Shown: positions 1 through 9,537 of the stretch, one piece after another
Layout of the letters: every line of letters begins with the position of its first letter
Position numbering within the stretch: position 1 is the stretch's first letter
DNA from: Bauldia sp.
GTDB taxonomy: Bacteria; Pseudomonadota; Alphaproteobacteria; Rhizobiales; Kaistiaceae
DNA: 64,000 nt
Assembly (NCBI GenBank): GCA_026126065.1
Contig: JAHCJY010000001.1
Coordinates: 1-64,000 of the forward strand
Direction: 5' to 3'
Program-made: the position numbers and the translations under genes
The notes under the pieces: generated by a model
What the model saw: only the letters and a program-made list of their open reading frames with translations
Database searches by the model: none
What the model was told of the DNA's origin: nothing

Positions 1-1
1 G

Positions 2-211
2 CTTGCCGGACTGGTCGTGACAGGGACCGGTGCGATGTACCTCTGGAGCGGGTTTCGTCCCGTCCACGAGGTCCTGCTGTGGAGCGGCGTCGCACTCGTC
101 GTGCTCCACGTGGGGGCGGCGGTCTGGCACCAGTTCGTACGGCGCGACGGACTCATCTGGCGGCTGATGCCGTCACCGGCCCGCGGGGGCAGACGAGACG
201 CGGATGCCTGA
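2..211 (+). CDS. Cytochrome b561-type membrane protein, C-terminal fragment
   Basis: The frame is open from the left edge, so only the last 69 residues are visible. They contain one hydrophobic helix with LHVGAAVWHQFVRRDG followed by a short basic tail, the usual ending of bacterial cytochrome b561/YceJ-type diheme membrane proteins, which pass electrons between quinol and periplasmic partners. The histidines of RPVHEVL and LHVGA are plausible heme ligands by family analogy. The gene is followed by an Asp-box propeller, a cytochrome c and a metal ATPase on the same strand, so it probably belongs to the same copper/redox block. The family call is fairly safe; the substrate is unknown because the N-terminus is missing. 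Confidence 0.6.
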   Translation, partial: LAGLVVTGTGAMYLWSGFRPVHEVLLWSGVALVVLHVGAAVWHQFVRRDGLIWRLMPSPARGGRRDADA

Positions 212-283
212 TGAGCCACTTGCAGCGCCGAGGCGCCGTCGTCGACCTCCCATTTTCCAGTTCAATCAAGAGGTTCCCGTCCG

Positions 284-1138
284 ATGAAACGCCTGTTGTT
301 GTCGCTGACGTTGATGGTTCTAGGCGGTATCGCGGTGGCAAAGGCCCAGAATGCGGTTCCAGTAATCGCCTTCGCAGGCCAAACCCACATCCACGGTCTG
401 GCCGTCGATGGAGCAGACCCCGATTACCTCGTCATTGCCACCCATCATGGCCTTTATCGCGCAGGCCCCGATGGCACTGCGACGCTGGTCTCGGTCGTCC
501 AGGACCTCATGGGTTTCAGCCCGAGCCCGCTCGATCCCCGGACCTTGTTTGCCAGCGGTCACCCGGCCGGTGGCGGGAACCTCGGTCTCATCGTCTCGAT
601 GGATGGTGGCCAGACGTGGGTCCAGCGGTCCCCTGGTCTCCAGGGGCCGGCCGACTTCCACATGCTCGCCGTCAGCCGCGCAGATGCCAGCGTCATCTAC
701 GGCGTCTTCGGTGCGCTGCAGCGCAGCGCCGACGCGGGACTCACGTGGACGTTCGCGGGGCAGGTTCCGCCCCGGACGGTCGATATCGCCGCTTCTGCCG
801 TCGATCCTGACCGGTTGTATGCTGCCGGCGTGGACGGCCTCTTCCTCAGCGAGGACGCGGGGGCGACCTGGAGTCCGCTCTATCAGGGTTCCCCAGTTTC
901 CATGGTTGAACTGGGGCCACATGGAGAGCTGTTCGCCTTTGCGCTCAGTCGCGGACTTCTCGTCGCGGAGGACGAGAATGCGCCGCTGGAAATCGTCACC
1001 ACGGACCTGGGTGAGTTCTACCTCACCCATCTTGCACCCGACCCGAACACGCCGACGCGCCTGTTCGCTGCAGATCAGGCGAACGAGGTGCTGATCAGTG
1101 AGGACGGAGGCCGGTCCTGGCGCAGATTCGGCACATGA
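284..1138 (+). CDS. Exported Asp-box (BNR-like) beta-propeller protein
   Basis: The protein has 284 residues and a signal peptide (MKRLLLSLTLMVLGG..., cleavage probably after AKA). Four Asp-box motifs are visible: SMDGGQTW, SADAGLTW, SEDAGATW and SEDGGRSW, and LVIATHHGLYRAGPDG fits a propeller blade. Such proteins are often labelled sialidase-like or YVTN/BNR repeat proteins, but no catalytic residues of a glycosidase can be assigned, so a binding or scaffold role in the periplasm is as likely. The stop TGA overlaps an ATG at 1135 in an ATGA arrangement, which points to translational coupling with the damaged cytochrome c frame downstream. Similar proteins occur in copper-tolerance neighbourhoods, consistent with the ATPase at 1699. 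Confidence 0.7.
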   Translation: MKRLLLSLTLMVLGGIAVAKAQNAVPVIAFAGQTHIHGLAVDGADPDYLVIATHHGLYRAGPDGTATLVSVVQDLMGFSPSPLDPRTLFASGHPAGGGNLGLIVSMDGGQTWVQRSPGLQGPADFHMLAVSRADASVIYGVFGALQRSADAGLTWTFAGQVPPRTVDIAASAVDPDRLYAAGVDGLFLSEDAGATWSPLYQGSPVSMVELGPHGELFAFALSRGLLVAEDENAPLEIVTTDLGEFYLTHLAPDPNTPTRLFAADQANEVLISEDGGRSWRRFGT

Positions 1139-1173
1139 CGAACGCCGAGCAGCGTCGGTGGAAGACACCCCTG

Positions 1174-1207
1174 GTGAGCGGCAAGCTCTGGTGAGCGGCA
1201 AGCTCTG
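1174..1207 (+). repeat. 17-bp perfect tandem duplication
   Basis: The unit gtgagcggcaagctctg occurs at 1174-1190 and again at 1191-1207. Seventeen is not a multiple of three, so the duplication changes the frame. The ATG at 1135, coupled to the previous stop, reads MTNAEQRRWKTPL-VSGKLW and then stops at 1192-1194. The second copy opens VSGKLWWIGAVAV in the cytochrome c frame. Confidence 0.9.
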
Positions 1208-1631
1208 GTGGATCGGCGCCGTGGCCGTCGCAATCGCGGCGAGCGGCTTCTTCGTGTTCCGTGCATCGGTGGCGGCGGCTGACCTACGCGCGGGGCAGAC
1301 GCTCTACTTGGCGAATTGTGCCTCGTGTCACGGCGTCGACCTCGAGGGCCAGCCCAACTGGCAGACGCCGCTTGCTGACGGACGCTTCCCGGCGCCGCCC
1401 CATGACGAGACGGGACACACCTGGCACCACTCCGACGCCCAGCTCTTTGCCATTGTGAAGTTCGGCATGGGCGCAGTCGTCGAAGGCTACGGCCCGAGCG
1501 GGATGCCCGCGTTTTCGGGGCTCATCTCCGACCGCGACATCGAGAACGTCCTGCGATTCATCAAGAGCAACTGGCCGTTGCGAGAGCGTGAGTACCAGCG
1601 TGAAAGGACGCGCGAGCGCGAGCTGCCATGA
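1191..1631 (+). CDS. Membrane-anchored monoheme cytochrome c (5' end altered by duplication)
   Basis: From the GTG at 1191 the product is 146 residues: a membrane helix at about 7-24, then a class I cytochrome c fold with the heme motif CASCH at 43-47 and a probable axial Met in PSGMPAFSG (M105). It should face the periplasm and carry electrons, perhaps from the b561-type protein upstream. The start is chosen because GTG 1191 overlaps the TGA (1192-1194) of the frame beginning at ATG 1135, allowing reinitiation. The ancestral start was probably ATG 1135; a 17-bp tandem duplication has separated its first 13 codons from the rest. The C-terminus is charged (REREYQRERTRERELP). Confidence 0.7.
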   Translation: MSGKLWWIGAVAVAIAASGFFVFRASVAAADLRAGQTLYLANCASCHGVDLEGQPNWQTPLADGRFPAPPHDETGHTWHHSDAQLFAIVKFGMGAVVEGYGPSGMPAFSGLISDRDIENVLRFIKSNWPLREREYQRERTRERELP

Positions 1632-1698
1632 CCGTTGACCTTCCAACGACTGGAAGGCTCAGGCGTCCATGCAAGCGTTCGAAGTGGGGAACCCGATC

Positions 1699-3897
1699 AT
1701 GACTGAGAAACCGTCGCATCATACGCACGACCACGCGGCTGCAGACCACCGCACCACGGTCCAGAACCAAGGGCCCGCGAGCGGGGCGAGCAGGGTAGAA
1801 GCCCCGGCAGCGCAACATACTCACCACCGGGCCGACCAAGGCATGCCGCCCCGGGCGGCGGCATCCCTATCCGCCGGCGGGCACGGAGGCCACGACCATG
1901 GCGGCATGGTTGCCGACTTCCGGCGGCGCTTCTGGGTGACCCTCCTTCTGACGCCGCCGGTTCTCCTTCTCTCCCCGATGATCCAGCACGCGCTCGGGCT
2001 GACAGAAGAGCTCTCCTTCCGCGGCTCCTCTTATGTCCTCTTCACCCTCGCCTCGGTAGTGTACTTCTACGGTGGATGGCCCTTCCTCACGGGCTTCGTC
2101 GATGAACTTCGGCAGCGTCGGCCCGGGATGATGACGCTGATCGCCTTGGCCATCTCGGCGGCCTACTTCTTCTCGGTCGCGACGACGTTCGGGTTTGAGG
2201 GAGAGCCGCTCTACTGGGAGTTGGTGACACTCGTCGCCATCATGCTTCTCGGGCACTGGATCGAGATGCGGTCCGTGCTGGGGGCATCCCGTGCCCTCGA
2301 GGAACTGGTGCGCCTCCTCCCCGATACGGCGACACGCGTCGGCGAAGGCGGGCAGACGTCGGAGGTGCCGATCAGCGCACTCGAGCCCGGCGATCACGTG
2401 ATGGTCCGCCCCGGCGCGAAGGTGCCGGTAGACGGCAGGGTGATCGAAGGTTCGTCGGTATTCAATGAGGCCATGCTGACGGGCGAGTCACGGCCGGTGT
2501 CGAAGGCAGTGGGCGACACCGCGATTGGCGGGGCCATCAACGGAGCAGGCTCGGTCACGATCGAGGTCATCGCCACGGGCGACAAGACCTACCTCGCCCA
2601 GGTGATTGAACTCGTGCGGAGGGCGCAGGAGACGCGGTCACGAACGCAGGATGTCGCCACCCGCGCCGCCGCGTGGCTTACTTACATCGCGCTCACGGTG
2701 GGGATCGGAACGCTCGTCTTCTGGCTGGTCGACGGCGAATCCGTCGCGTTCTCGCTCGAGCGCATGGTGACCGTCATGGTCGTTGCCTGCCCCCATGCGC
2801 TCGGCCTCGCAGTTCCGCTCGTCATCGCAGTCAGCACCTCACTCAGCGCCAGGAACGGCCTTCTTATTCGAGACCGAGCCGCGTTCGAACGTGCCCGGAA
2901 CCTCGACACGGTGGTGTTCGACAAGACTGGCACGCTCACCGAGGGACGCTTCGGCGTGACCGACATCGTTGCGCTCGGCGACGCGAACGAGGTGGAGGAA
3001 CTCGCTTTGGCCGCGGGCGTCGAAAGCCGGTCGGAACATCCCATCGCGAGGGGCATCGTCGCGGAGGCGAAGAGGCGAAACATCGCCGTGCCGCAAGCCG
3101 GCGCGGTCAGGAATCTCACGGGGGAAGGGATCGAAGCGGAAGTGGGCGGCAAGGTCGTGCGCGTGGTCAGCCCAGGCTATCTCGCACGCCAGGGCCAGCC
3201 TATCGCTTCGGACCGGCTCAAGGAACTGGAAGGTGAAGGCAAGACCGTCGTTGCGCTGGTGCGCGACGCGCAGCCACGCGCTCTCTTTGCGCTGGCGGAC
3301 GTCGTCCGTCCGGAATCGAGGGATGCGATCGCCGAGCTGAAGGGTCTCGGGATCCAGGCCGTGATACTGACTGGAGACGCGCAGCTGGTGGCGGAATCCG
3401 TTGCGAGGGAGCTTGGTGTCGCCGAGGTGTTCGCCGAGGTTCTGCCGAGCCAGAAGTCCGAGAAGATCGAAGAGCTGCAACGGCGCGGCCGGCGTGTCGC
3501 CATGGTCGGTGACGGGGTCAACGATGCGCCCGCCCTCGTCAAGGCCGACCTGGGCGTGGCCATCGGCGCCGGGACGGACGTGGCGGTCGAGTCGGCCGAC
3601 GTGGTGCTGGTGAAGAGCGACCCGCGTGATGTCGCCGCCATCCTTGGCCTCTCCCGTGCCACGTTCCGCAAGATGATCCAGAACCTCATTTGGGCGACGG
3701 GCTACAACGCCATCGCCATCCCAATGGCGGCGGGCATCACCTTCGGCACGGGCTTCGTAATGACCCCAGCGGTTGCGGCGATCTTCATGTCCGCGAGCAC
3801 CGTCATTGTCGCAATCAACGCGCAGCTTCTTCGCTTCTATCGGCGACGCGCGCCCAGTGGGTCTGCGCGCAGTACTCGCGCAGGGCACGCCGAATGA
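1699..3897 (+). CDS. copB: Copper-type P1B ATPase (CopB-like, CPH motif)
   Basis: A 732-residue heavy-metal P-type ATPase. Visible motifs, numbered from the ATG at 1699, are TGES at 261-264 (actuator), CPH at 364-366 in the transport helix, DKTGT starting at Asp408 (phosphorylation site), SEHP at 445-448 and GDGVND at 604-609. CPH rather than CPC is typical of the CopB/P1B-3 group, which exports copper or silver across the inner membrane. The first 75 residues are rich in histidine (HHTHDH, GGHGGHDHGG) instead of carrying a CxxC metal-binding domain, also typical of CopB. The ATG at 1669 is possible, but 1699 has a purine-rich GTGGGGA tract upstream and starts directly before the His-rich region. 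Confidence 0.88.
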   Translation: MTEKPSHHTHDHAAADHRTTVQNQGPASGASRVEAPAAQHTHHRADQGMPPRAAASLSAGGHGGHDHGGMVADFRRRFWVTLLLTPPVLLLSPMIQHALGLTEELSFRGSSYVLFTLASVVYFYGGWPFLTGFVDELRQRRPGMMTLIALAISAAYFFSVATTFGFEGEPLYWELVTLVAIMLLGHWIEMRSVLGASRALEELVRLLPDTATRVGEGGQTSEVPISALEPGDHVMVRPGAKVPVDGRVIEGSSVFNEAMLTGESRPVSKAVGDTAIGGAINGAGSVTIEVIATGDKTYLAQVIELVRRAQETRSRTQDVATRAAAWLTYIALTVGIGTLVFWLVDGESVAFSLERMVTVMVVACPHALGLAVPLVIAVSTSLSARNGLLIRDRAAFERARNLDTVVFDKTGTLTEGRFGVTDIVALGDANEVEELALAAGVESRSEHPIARGIVAEAKRRNIAVPQAGAVRNLTGEGIEAEVGGKVVRVVSPGYLARQGQPIASDRLKELEGEGKTVVALVRDAQPRALFALADVVRPESRDAIAELKGLGIQAVILTGDAQLVAESVARELGVAEVFAEVLPSQKSEKIEELQRRGRRVAMVGDGVNDAPALVKADLGVAIGAGTDVAVESADVVLVKSDPRDVAAILGLSRATFRKMIQNLIWATGYNAIAIPMAAGITFGTGFVMTPAVAAIFMSASTVIVAINAQLLRFYRRRAPSGSARSTRAGHAE

Positions 3898-4077
3898 ATG
3901 CTGGACTTCACTCCTTCGAGGCGGGTTGAGGGATCGAGGGCCGCAGACTGCCGGAAGGGCACAGGAGGTAGGCCGAAGAGGGCGGCGTGGCAGTCGGTGC
4001 GTGAGCGACCTACACCAGAATTACACACCCAACGAGCAGCACCATTGGCGCAATCGACGTAAGCACTTGAAATATAA

Positions 4078-4153
4078 TGGTGCCCAGGGGCGGAATCGAA
4101 CCACCGACACGGGGATTTTCAGTCCCCTGCTCTACCAACTGAGCTACCTGGGC
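4078..4153 (-). tRNA. tRNA-Phe (GAA)
   Basis: On the minus strand the 76-nt cloverleaf runs from 4153 to 4078. The acceptor stem GCCCAGG pairs with CCTGGGC, followed by discriminator A and an encoded CCA. The D arm is GCTCAGTTGGTAGAGC, the anticodon loop CTGAAAA gives GAA, and the T arm contains GGTTCGATTCC. Its 3' end faces the copper/redox block, the usual position of tRNA-targeted islands. The 180 bases between the ATPase stop and the tRNA hold no supported gene and are less GC-rich near 4020-4080. Confidence 0.95.
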
Positions 4154-4394
4154 GCGCCGGCGCTGCGGGCGGGCCGCGGCGAGGCCCGCGGTTTATAGGG
4201 AGGCGGCCACGGGCTGTCCAGCGGCGGAATGGCCGCGGCCGGCGGCGATTGCGCGAGGCGGCGGGGCCATGTTCGGGCGTGGCCGACGGACAGCGCGCCG
4301 ATCGTGCGAAGCCAGGGAAAGCATACGGCGGCCGCTCGTGCGAAGGCGCGGAGGGGATGCGCGTGTTGCCTGCGGGGGACGTCCCGCGGGGCGG

Positions 4395-5243
4395 TCAGGC
4401 TTCGTCGATGACGGGGTTGGTCAGCCTGCCGACGCCGGCGATGGCGACGGCGACTTCGTCGCCCGCCTTGAGGTAGACGGGCGGGTTCCGGCCGTCGCCG
4501 ACGCCCTCGGGCGTGCCGGTGGCGATGATGTCGCCGGGGCGGAGTTCGGTGAAGGTCGAGAGATAGGCGATGAGGGCGGGGATGTCGTAGATCATGTCGG
4601 CGGTGGCGCCGTCCTGGAAGACGACGCCGTTGATGGTCGTGCGAATCGAAAGGCCGCGCGGGTCGGGCAGTTCGTCTGATGTGACCAGCCACGGACCGAG
4701 GGCGCCCACGCCGGTGAAGTTCTTGCCGGCGCTGAACTGGGAGCTGTGGCGCTGCCAGTCGCGGATCGAGACATCGTTGAAGCAGGCATAGCCGGCGACG
4801 TGGTCCATCGCCCGTTCGCGCGGGATGGCGCGCCCGGCCTTGCCGATGATGACGGCGAGTTCGCCCTCGTAGTCGACGCGCTCGGACACTTTCGGGCGGA
4901 TGATCGGACGATCGTGCCCGACGAGCGAATCCGGCCAGCGGATGAAGACCGTCGGGTGATCGGCGAGTTTCGAGCCGAGTTCGGCGGCGTGGTCGCGGTA
5001 GTTCACGCCGATGCAGGCGATCTTGTCCGGGTTGGGGATCACCGGCAGGAACTCGACCTGTGCCGGCGCGAAGTCCGGCGCGTGGTGGGCGAAGCGGGCG
5101 ACGGCGGCGGCGGGCGGGCCCAAGGCGATCAGCGCCTTGAGGTCCGGCACGTCCGGGAGCCGGCTCTTGAGGTCGATGATCCCCTCGTCGGTCACGATGC
5201 CGAAGGATGCGGTGCCGCTCCGGCGGTAGCTCGCCAGCCTCAT
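4395..5243 (-). CDS. Fumarylacetoacetate hydrolase family protein
   Basis: A 282-residue FAH-family enzyme. The metal-binding acidic residues are visible as E126 and E128 in VDYEGELAVIIG and D157 in CFNDVSIRD. The ending ATGTPEGVGDGR plus LKAGDEVAVAIAGVGRLTN is characteristic. These enzymes hydrolyse, decarboxylate or hydrate beta-diketo acids such as acylpyruvates in aromatic or sugar-acid catabolism; the actual substrate cannot be read from sequence. The start at 5243 (MRLASYRRSG) is preferred over the upstream ATG at 5291 because ACGGAG lies six bases before it and the fold begins here. It diverges from mutS across about 170 bases. Confidence 0.88.
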   Translation of the reverse strand: MRLASYRRSGTASFGIVTDEGIIDLKSRLPDVPDLKALIALGPPAAAVARFAHHAPDFAPAQVEFLPVIPNPDKIACIGVNYRDHAAELGSKLADHPTVFIRWPDSLVGHDRPIIRPKVSERVDYEGELAVIIGKAGRAIPRERAMDHVAGYACFNDVSIRDWQRHSSQFSAGKNFTGVGALGPWLVTSDELPDPRGLSIRTTINGVVFQDGATADMIYDIPALIAYLSTFTELRPGDIIATGTPEGVGDGRNPPVYLKAGDEVAVAIAGVGRLTNPVIDEA

Positions 5244-5410
5244 GATGATCTCCGTGGCGCTGCCTTCCGCGCGCGGTTTGCGCCTTAGCACCGATCGCCG
5301 GACCGCGCGACCCGGACCGGGGGCGGGGCATGTCGCAGGCGGAGTTGCCTTCCGGGCGGCGGGCGCGGAAAAGGAACCGACCTCGATCGAACCCGAGCTG
5401 CCCCACCGCG

Positions 5411-8089
5411 ATGGCCGATCCGCTTTCCGATCTCGACCCAGCGGCAGGCGCGACGCCGATGATGGAGCAGTATCTCGCCATCAAGCGCGAGAACCCCGAC
5501 CACGTCCTGTTCTACCGGATGGGCGAATTCTATGAGCTGTTCTTCGACGATGCGGTGACGGCCGCGCGCGTCCTCGGCATCGCACTGACCAGGCGCGGCA
5601 AGCATCTCGGCGAGGACATCCCGCTGTGCGGCGTGCCGATCCGGACGGCCGACGGGTACCTGCAGAAACTGATCGCCTCCGGTTTCCGCGTTGCGGTGTG
5701 CGACCAGACGGAGGATCCGGCCGAGACGAAGAAGCGCGGCTCGAAGGCCGTCGTCCGGCGCGAGGTGATCCGGCTCGTGACACCCGGCACGCTGACGGAG
5801 GATTCGCTCCTCGACGCGCGGTCGGCCAACTACCTGGCCGCGCTCGCGCGTGACCGGGCGGGGGGCGAGCGGCCGTTCGGCCTTGCCTATGTCGATCTTT
5901 CCACCGGCGAGTTCCGCGTCGCGAGCAGTTCGCCGGCCCTCCTCGGCGCCGAGCTGTCCCGGGTATCGCCGCGCGAGCTGATCGTGCCGGACGCGCTGTT
6001 CGCCGACCCGGCGGTGGCCGCGGCGTGGGCAGGCTCGCGGCTTGCGGTGACCCCGCTTCCGGCGGCGTTCTTCGATGGCTCCACGGCCGCGTCGCGACTT
6101 GCCGCAGCGTTCGGTGTCGCAACGCTCGACGGGTTCGGCGCGTTCTCGCGGGCCGAGCTGTCGGCGGCGTCCGCGGCGCTCGCCTATGTCGAGAAGACCC
6201 AGATCAAGGCGCGGCCGTCGCTGTCGCCGCCGTCCCGCGACGGCGCGGGTGCGGCAATGGAGATCGATGCGGCGACGCGCGCCAATCTCGAGCTCACCGC
6301 AACGCTCGGCGGCGAGCGGAAAGGCAGCCTCCTCGATGCCGTCGACCGGACGCGCACGGGGGCCGGCTCGCGGCTCCTCGCCGAGCGGATCGCCGCGCCT
6401 TCGACCGACGCGGCGCTGATCGATGCGCGGCTTGACGCAGTTGCCTTCTTCCTCGCCGGACCGCGGCTGCGGCGCGATCTTCGGGAGCGGCTCGGGCAAG
6501 TGCCGGACATCGCCCGCGCCCTGTCGCGCCTTGCGCTCGATCGCGGCGGGCCGCGCGACCTTGCGGCGATCCGCGACGGCCTTGCCGCGGCAGGGTCGAT
6601 TGCCGTTCTCCTCGCCGCCGGCGCCCCGCCGGCCGATGTCGCGGCGGCGGTCGCGGCGCTCCGGGCGGTGCCGGCCGGGGTGACGGAGCGGCTCGCCTTC
6701 CTGCTTGCGGCGGACCTGCCGCTGTTCCAGCGCGACGGCGATTTCGTGCGCGACGGGGCGATGGGCGAGCTCGACGAGGCGCGGCGCCTTCGGTCGGAGA
6801 GCCGCGCGGTCATCGCCGGGCTGCAGGGGCGCTACGCCGAGGAAACCGGCCTCCGCAGCCTGAAGGTGAAGCACAACAACGTGCTGGGCTATTTCGTCGA
6901 GGTGCCGGCGGGACCGGGCGACAAGCTGCTGGCGCCGCCGCATTCGCTCGCCTTCATCCACCGCCAGACGATGGCCGGGGCGCTCCGGTTCGGCACGAGC
7001 GAGCTCGCAGACCTCCAGTCACGCATTGACGGCGCCGCCGACCGGGCGCTCGCTCTCGAACTCGCCGCCTTCGACGAGATGCGCGGGCTCGTGCTGGCTG
7101 CGGCCGAGGCGATCCGCGGCGCGGCGCGGGCGCTTGCGGAACTCGACGTGTTCGCGGCGCTCGCCGAGCTGGCGGAGGCCGAGCGCTATGTCCGGCCCGT
7201 GGTTGACGGCTCGCTGGCGTTCCGGGTTTCCGACGGGCGGCATCCCGTGGTGGAGCAGGCGCTGCGCGCATCGGGCGGGGCCTTCGTGGCGAACGATGCC
7301 GACCTCGGGCCCGGCGCCGGGGGCGGGTCGGGCCGGGTGTGGCTCGTCACCGGGCCGAACATGGCGGGCAAGTCGACGTTCCTTCGCCAGAACGCGCTGA
7401 TCGCCGTGCTGGCGCAGGCGGGCAGTTACGTGCCGGCGGGCAGCGCCGAGATCGGCATCGTCGACCGGCTGTTTTCCCGGGTGGGCGCCGCGGACGATCT
7501 CGCACGCGGGCGGTCGACCTTCATGGTCGAGATGGTGGAGACGGCGGCGATCCTCAACCAGGCGACGGAGCGCTCGCTCGTCATCCTCGACGAGATCGGC
7601 CGCGGCACGGCGACCTTCGACGGCCTCTCGATCGCGTGGGCGACGATCGAGCATCTCCACGACCAGAACCGCTCGCGGGCGCTGTTCGCCACGCACTTCC
7701 ACGAACTCACCGCGCTGACGCAGCGCCTGCCGCGGCTCCACAACGCGACGGTGGCGGTGAAGGAATGGAAGGGCGATGTCGCCTTCCTCCACCGCATCGT
7801 GCCGGGCGCTGCGGACCGGAGCTATGGCGTGCAGGTCGCCAAGCTCGCCGGCCTGCCGCGGTCGGTGGTGACGAGGGCGCGTGAAGTGCTGAAGCAGCTT
7901 GAGGCGGCGGAGCGGCGGAGCCCGGCAGCGGCGCTAATCGATGATCTGCCGCTGTTCCGGACTGCGCCGGCGGACGAGCCGGAGAGGGACCCGGTGCGGG
8001 AGGCGCTGGCGGGGGTGGACCTCGATGCGCTGTCGCCGCGCGAGGCGCTGGAGATGCTCTACCGGCTAAAGGGCCTCGCGAAGGAGTAG
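5411..8089 (+). CDS. mutS: DNA mismatch repair protein MutS
   Basis: An 892-residue MutS, close to the family norm. The N-terminal mismatch-binding signature [11 protein letters not shown] is the F-x-E motif that wedges into mispaired DNA. The ATPase domain carries the Walker [10 protein letters not shown] at 648-656, [11 protein letters not shown] and the ATHFHELT segment. MutS recognises mispairs and recruits MutL after replication. The ATG at 5411 (MADPLSDLD) is chosen over an in-frame ATG at 5330, whose extra 27 residues are basic and lack family similarity; another possible start is at 5459 (MMEQYLAIK). glnD lies two genes away on the same strand, as in many Hyphomicrobiales. Confidence 0.96.
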   Translation: MADPLSDLDPAAGATPMMEQYLAIKRENPDHVLFYRMGEFYELFFDDAVTAARVLGIALTRRGKHLGEDIPLCGVPIRTADGYLQKLIASGFRVAVCDQTEDPAETKKRGSKAVVRREVIRLVTPGTLTEDSLLDARSANYLAALARDRAGGERPFGLAYVDLSTGEFRVASSSPALLGAELSRVSPRELIVPDALFADPAVAAAWAGSRLAVTPLPAAFFDGSTAASRLAAAFGVATLDGFGAFSRAELSAASAALAYVEKTQIKARPSLSPPSRDGAGAAMEIDAATRANLELTATLGGERKGSLLDAVDRTRTGAGSRLLAERIAAPSTDAALIDARLDAVAFFLAGPRLRRDLRERLGQVPDIARALSRLALDRGGPRDLAAIRDGLAAAGSIAVLLAAGAPPADVAAAVAALRAVPAGVTERLAFLLAADLPLFQRDGDFVRDGAMGELDEARRLRSESRAVIAGLQGRYAEETGLRSLKVKHNNVLGYFVEVPAGPGDKLLAPPHSLAFIHRQTMAGALRFGTSELADLQSRIDGAADRALALELAAFDEMRGLVLAAAEAIRGAARALAELDVFAALAELAEAERYVRPVVDGSLAFRVSDGRHPVVEQALRASGGAFVANDADLGPGAGGGSGRVWLVTGPNMAGKSTFLRQNALIAVLAQAGSYVPAGSAEIGIVDRLFSRVGAADDLARGRSTFMVEMVETAAILNQATERSLVILDEIGRGTATFDGLSIAWATIEHLHDQNRSRALFATHFHELTALTQRLPRLHNATVAVKEWKGDVAFLHRIVPGAADRSYGVQVAKLAGLPRSVVTRAREVLKQLEAAERRSPAAALIDDLPLFRTAPADEPERDPVREALAGVDLDALSPREALEMLYRLKGLAKE

Positions 8090-8096
8090 CAACAGC

Positions 8097-8201
8097 CGCT
8101 CATCCCCGCGAAGGCGCGGACCCATCGAAAGCCGGAATGACGGGCCGGAGGCGCTTTTCTCTCTAGGAGGATGGATCCCCGCCTTCGCGGGGATGAGCGG
8201 G
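8097..8201. repeat. Palindromic REP-like element between mutS and a sulfotransferase gene
   Basis: The arm CGCTCATCCCCGCGAAGGCG at about 8097-8116 is repeated in inverted form near 8178-8200 as CGCCTTCGCGGGGATGAGCG, with a CCGGAATGACGG spacer segment between. This matches the general pattern of short interspersed palindromes in intergenic regions of GC-rich alphaproteobacteria. It lies at the convergent ends of the mutS and sulfotransferase genes and may act as a bidirectional terminator. The right arm supplies the last codons of the sulfotransferase. Confidence 0.75.
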
Positions 8202-9380
8202 TCCTGTGGCTGTCACCGCATAGCCGAACCGCTCGAAATACCAGGCCCACTCCGCCCGAATGCGCGCCGCGAGCGCCGGGTCCATGACATGCCGATTCCG
8301 CCGATGCCCCTTCACGCCAGCGAGGTGCGCGGCGAGCGCGGCCTCGTCCACAGGGCCGAGGCCGAGCGCAGCCGTCACCTGCCCCACCTTCCCCACGGGG
8401 TCCGCGACGAGGTCCTCGTAGCGGAGCTCCGTCCAGCGCCCGGGCGCCAGCTTCGCGACGTCGCGGTCGAAATCCCGGTACATGTTGGGGAGCGTGCCCA
8501 GGATGAAGGACGAGAGGTCGGCAGCCGGGTCCGGCTTCTGCAGGCCCTGGCTGTCGAAGGTGGCGCGCCACAGCCGCTCGGTCGACGCATAGACCTCATG
8601 GGGATCGCGCGCGATGTGGATGAACTTCGCGTCCGGGAACATTTCCGCCAGCACGCCGATGCGGGCGGTGTGGGTCGGCGACTTCAGAAGCACGTAAGAC
8701 GGCATCGCCTCGCCCGGTTTCAGCGCGCGGCGGCGGCCGTAGGAGATGCGCTTCACCACGGTCCGGAGCGCCTCCTTCCACGCGGCCTGCTCGGCTGGCC
8801 TCATGTCGCCGACGTGGAGGTGCGGGACGATCGCCGGCCGGTCGTTGGGGAAGGCCATCACGTCGTAGGGCGACGGCACGCCCATGGCGAAGAGAGCGAA
8901 CTCGTCCTCCTGCGGGCGGTGCCAGCCCATGGCCATGTCGTCCATCGGGCGCTTGGCCGGGATCGCCCATTTCAGGCTCGCCAGGAAATCGCCCCACCGC
9001 AGGTAATGGTCCGTCGCAAAGCATTCGAGCGAGGTCGGCGCGATGAACCTTTGGTCCGTGCCCATCAGTTCGTGGAGGAACGTCGTGCCGGAGCGCCAGT
9101 GGCCGAGGATGAAGACCACCGGCGGCGGGGTCTCCGCGCCAATCGCGGCGCCCAGCTTCCGGCGCTGGACCGCCGCCACGGCGGAGCACATCGGGCCGAT
9201 CGACAGCATCGACGCCGCCTGGCCGAGGCGCGAGGGTGAGATGCGAAAGCCGTGGCGCGCCACCATCCGCCACCACGTGCCGGCCCTCATGCCGGTCCAG
9301 ATGCGGAACGACCACCAGCGCGGCTTCACTCCGGTCGCGCCTTCGGCGGGAATCGGGGCGACAGTGGTCTGCTGGGCCAT
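8163..9380 (-). CDS. Sulfotransferase family protein
   Basis: A 405-residue protein with the PAPS 5'-phosphosulfate-binding loop GHWRSGTTFLH at 93-103 and a later 3'-phosphate segment (KFIHIARDPHEVYASTERLW). The family transfers sulfate from PAPS to hydroxyl or amine acceptors on glycans, lipids or small molecules; the acceptor is not predictable here. An N-terminal extension of about 80 residues precedes the core. The last residues (HPREGGDPSS) are encoded by a palindromic repeat, so the original C-terminus may have been replaced or extended. The gene diverges from glnD and has no obvious functional partner in the window. Confidence 0.8.
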   Translation of the reverse strand: MAQQTTVAPIPAEGATGVKPRWWSFRIWTGMRAGTWWRMVARHGFRISPSRLGQAASMLSIGPMCSAVAAVQRRKLGAAIGAETPPPVVFILGHWRSGTTFLHELMGTDQRFIAPTSLECFATDHYLRWGDFLASLKWAIPAKRPMDDMAMGWHRPQEDEFALFAMGVPSPYDVMAFPNDRPAIVPHLHVGDMRPAEQAAWKEALRTVVKRISYGRRRALKPGEAMPSYVLLKSPTHTARIGVLAEMFPDAKFIHIARDPHEVYASTERLWRATFDSQGLQKPDPAADLSSFILGTLPNMYRDFDRDVAKLAPGRWTELRYEDLVADPVGKVGQVTAALGLGPVDEAALAAHLAGVKGHRRNRHVMDPALAARIRAEWAWYFERFGYAVTATGPAHPREGGDPSS

Positions 9381-9537
9381 GGTTCGTCCGGCGCTGGCGA
9401 AGGGCGGCCGCCCTCCCGATCGGACCGGACATGCGCCGGTTTGGCGCGGTTGGCAACGGTTTCTGGCCTGATCGGCGATGGCGCGGTAACCCGAAGCGGG
9501 TTAGATTCCCCACCAGCCTCAAGGTCTTGCCTCGTTG

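Noticed and set aside
3837..4077. Small open frames between the copper ATPase and tRNA-Phe that might be integrase remnants
   Set aside because: Neither strand shows a tyrosine-recombinase motif and the frames run into the ATPase gene or the tRNA.
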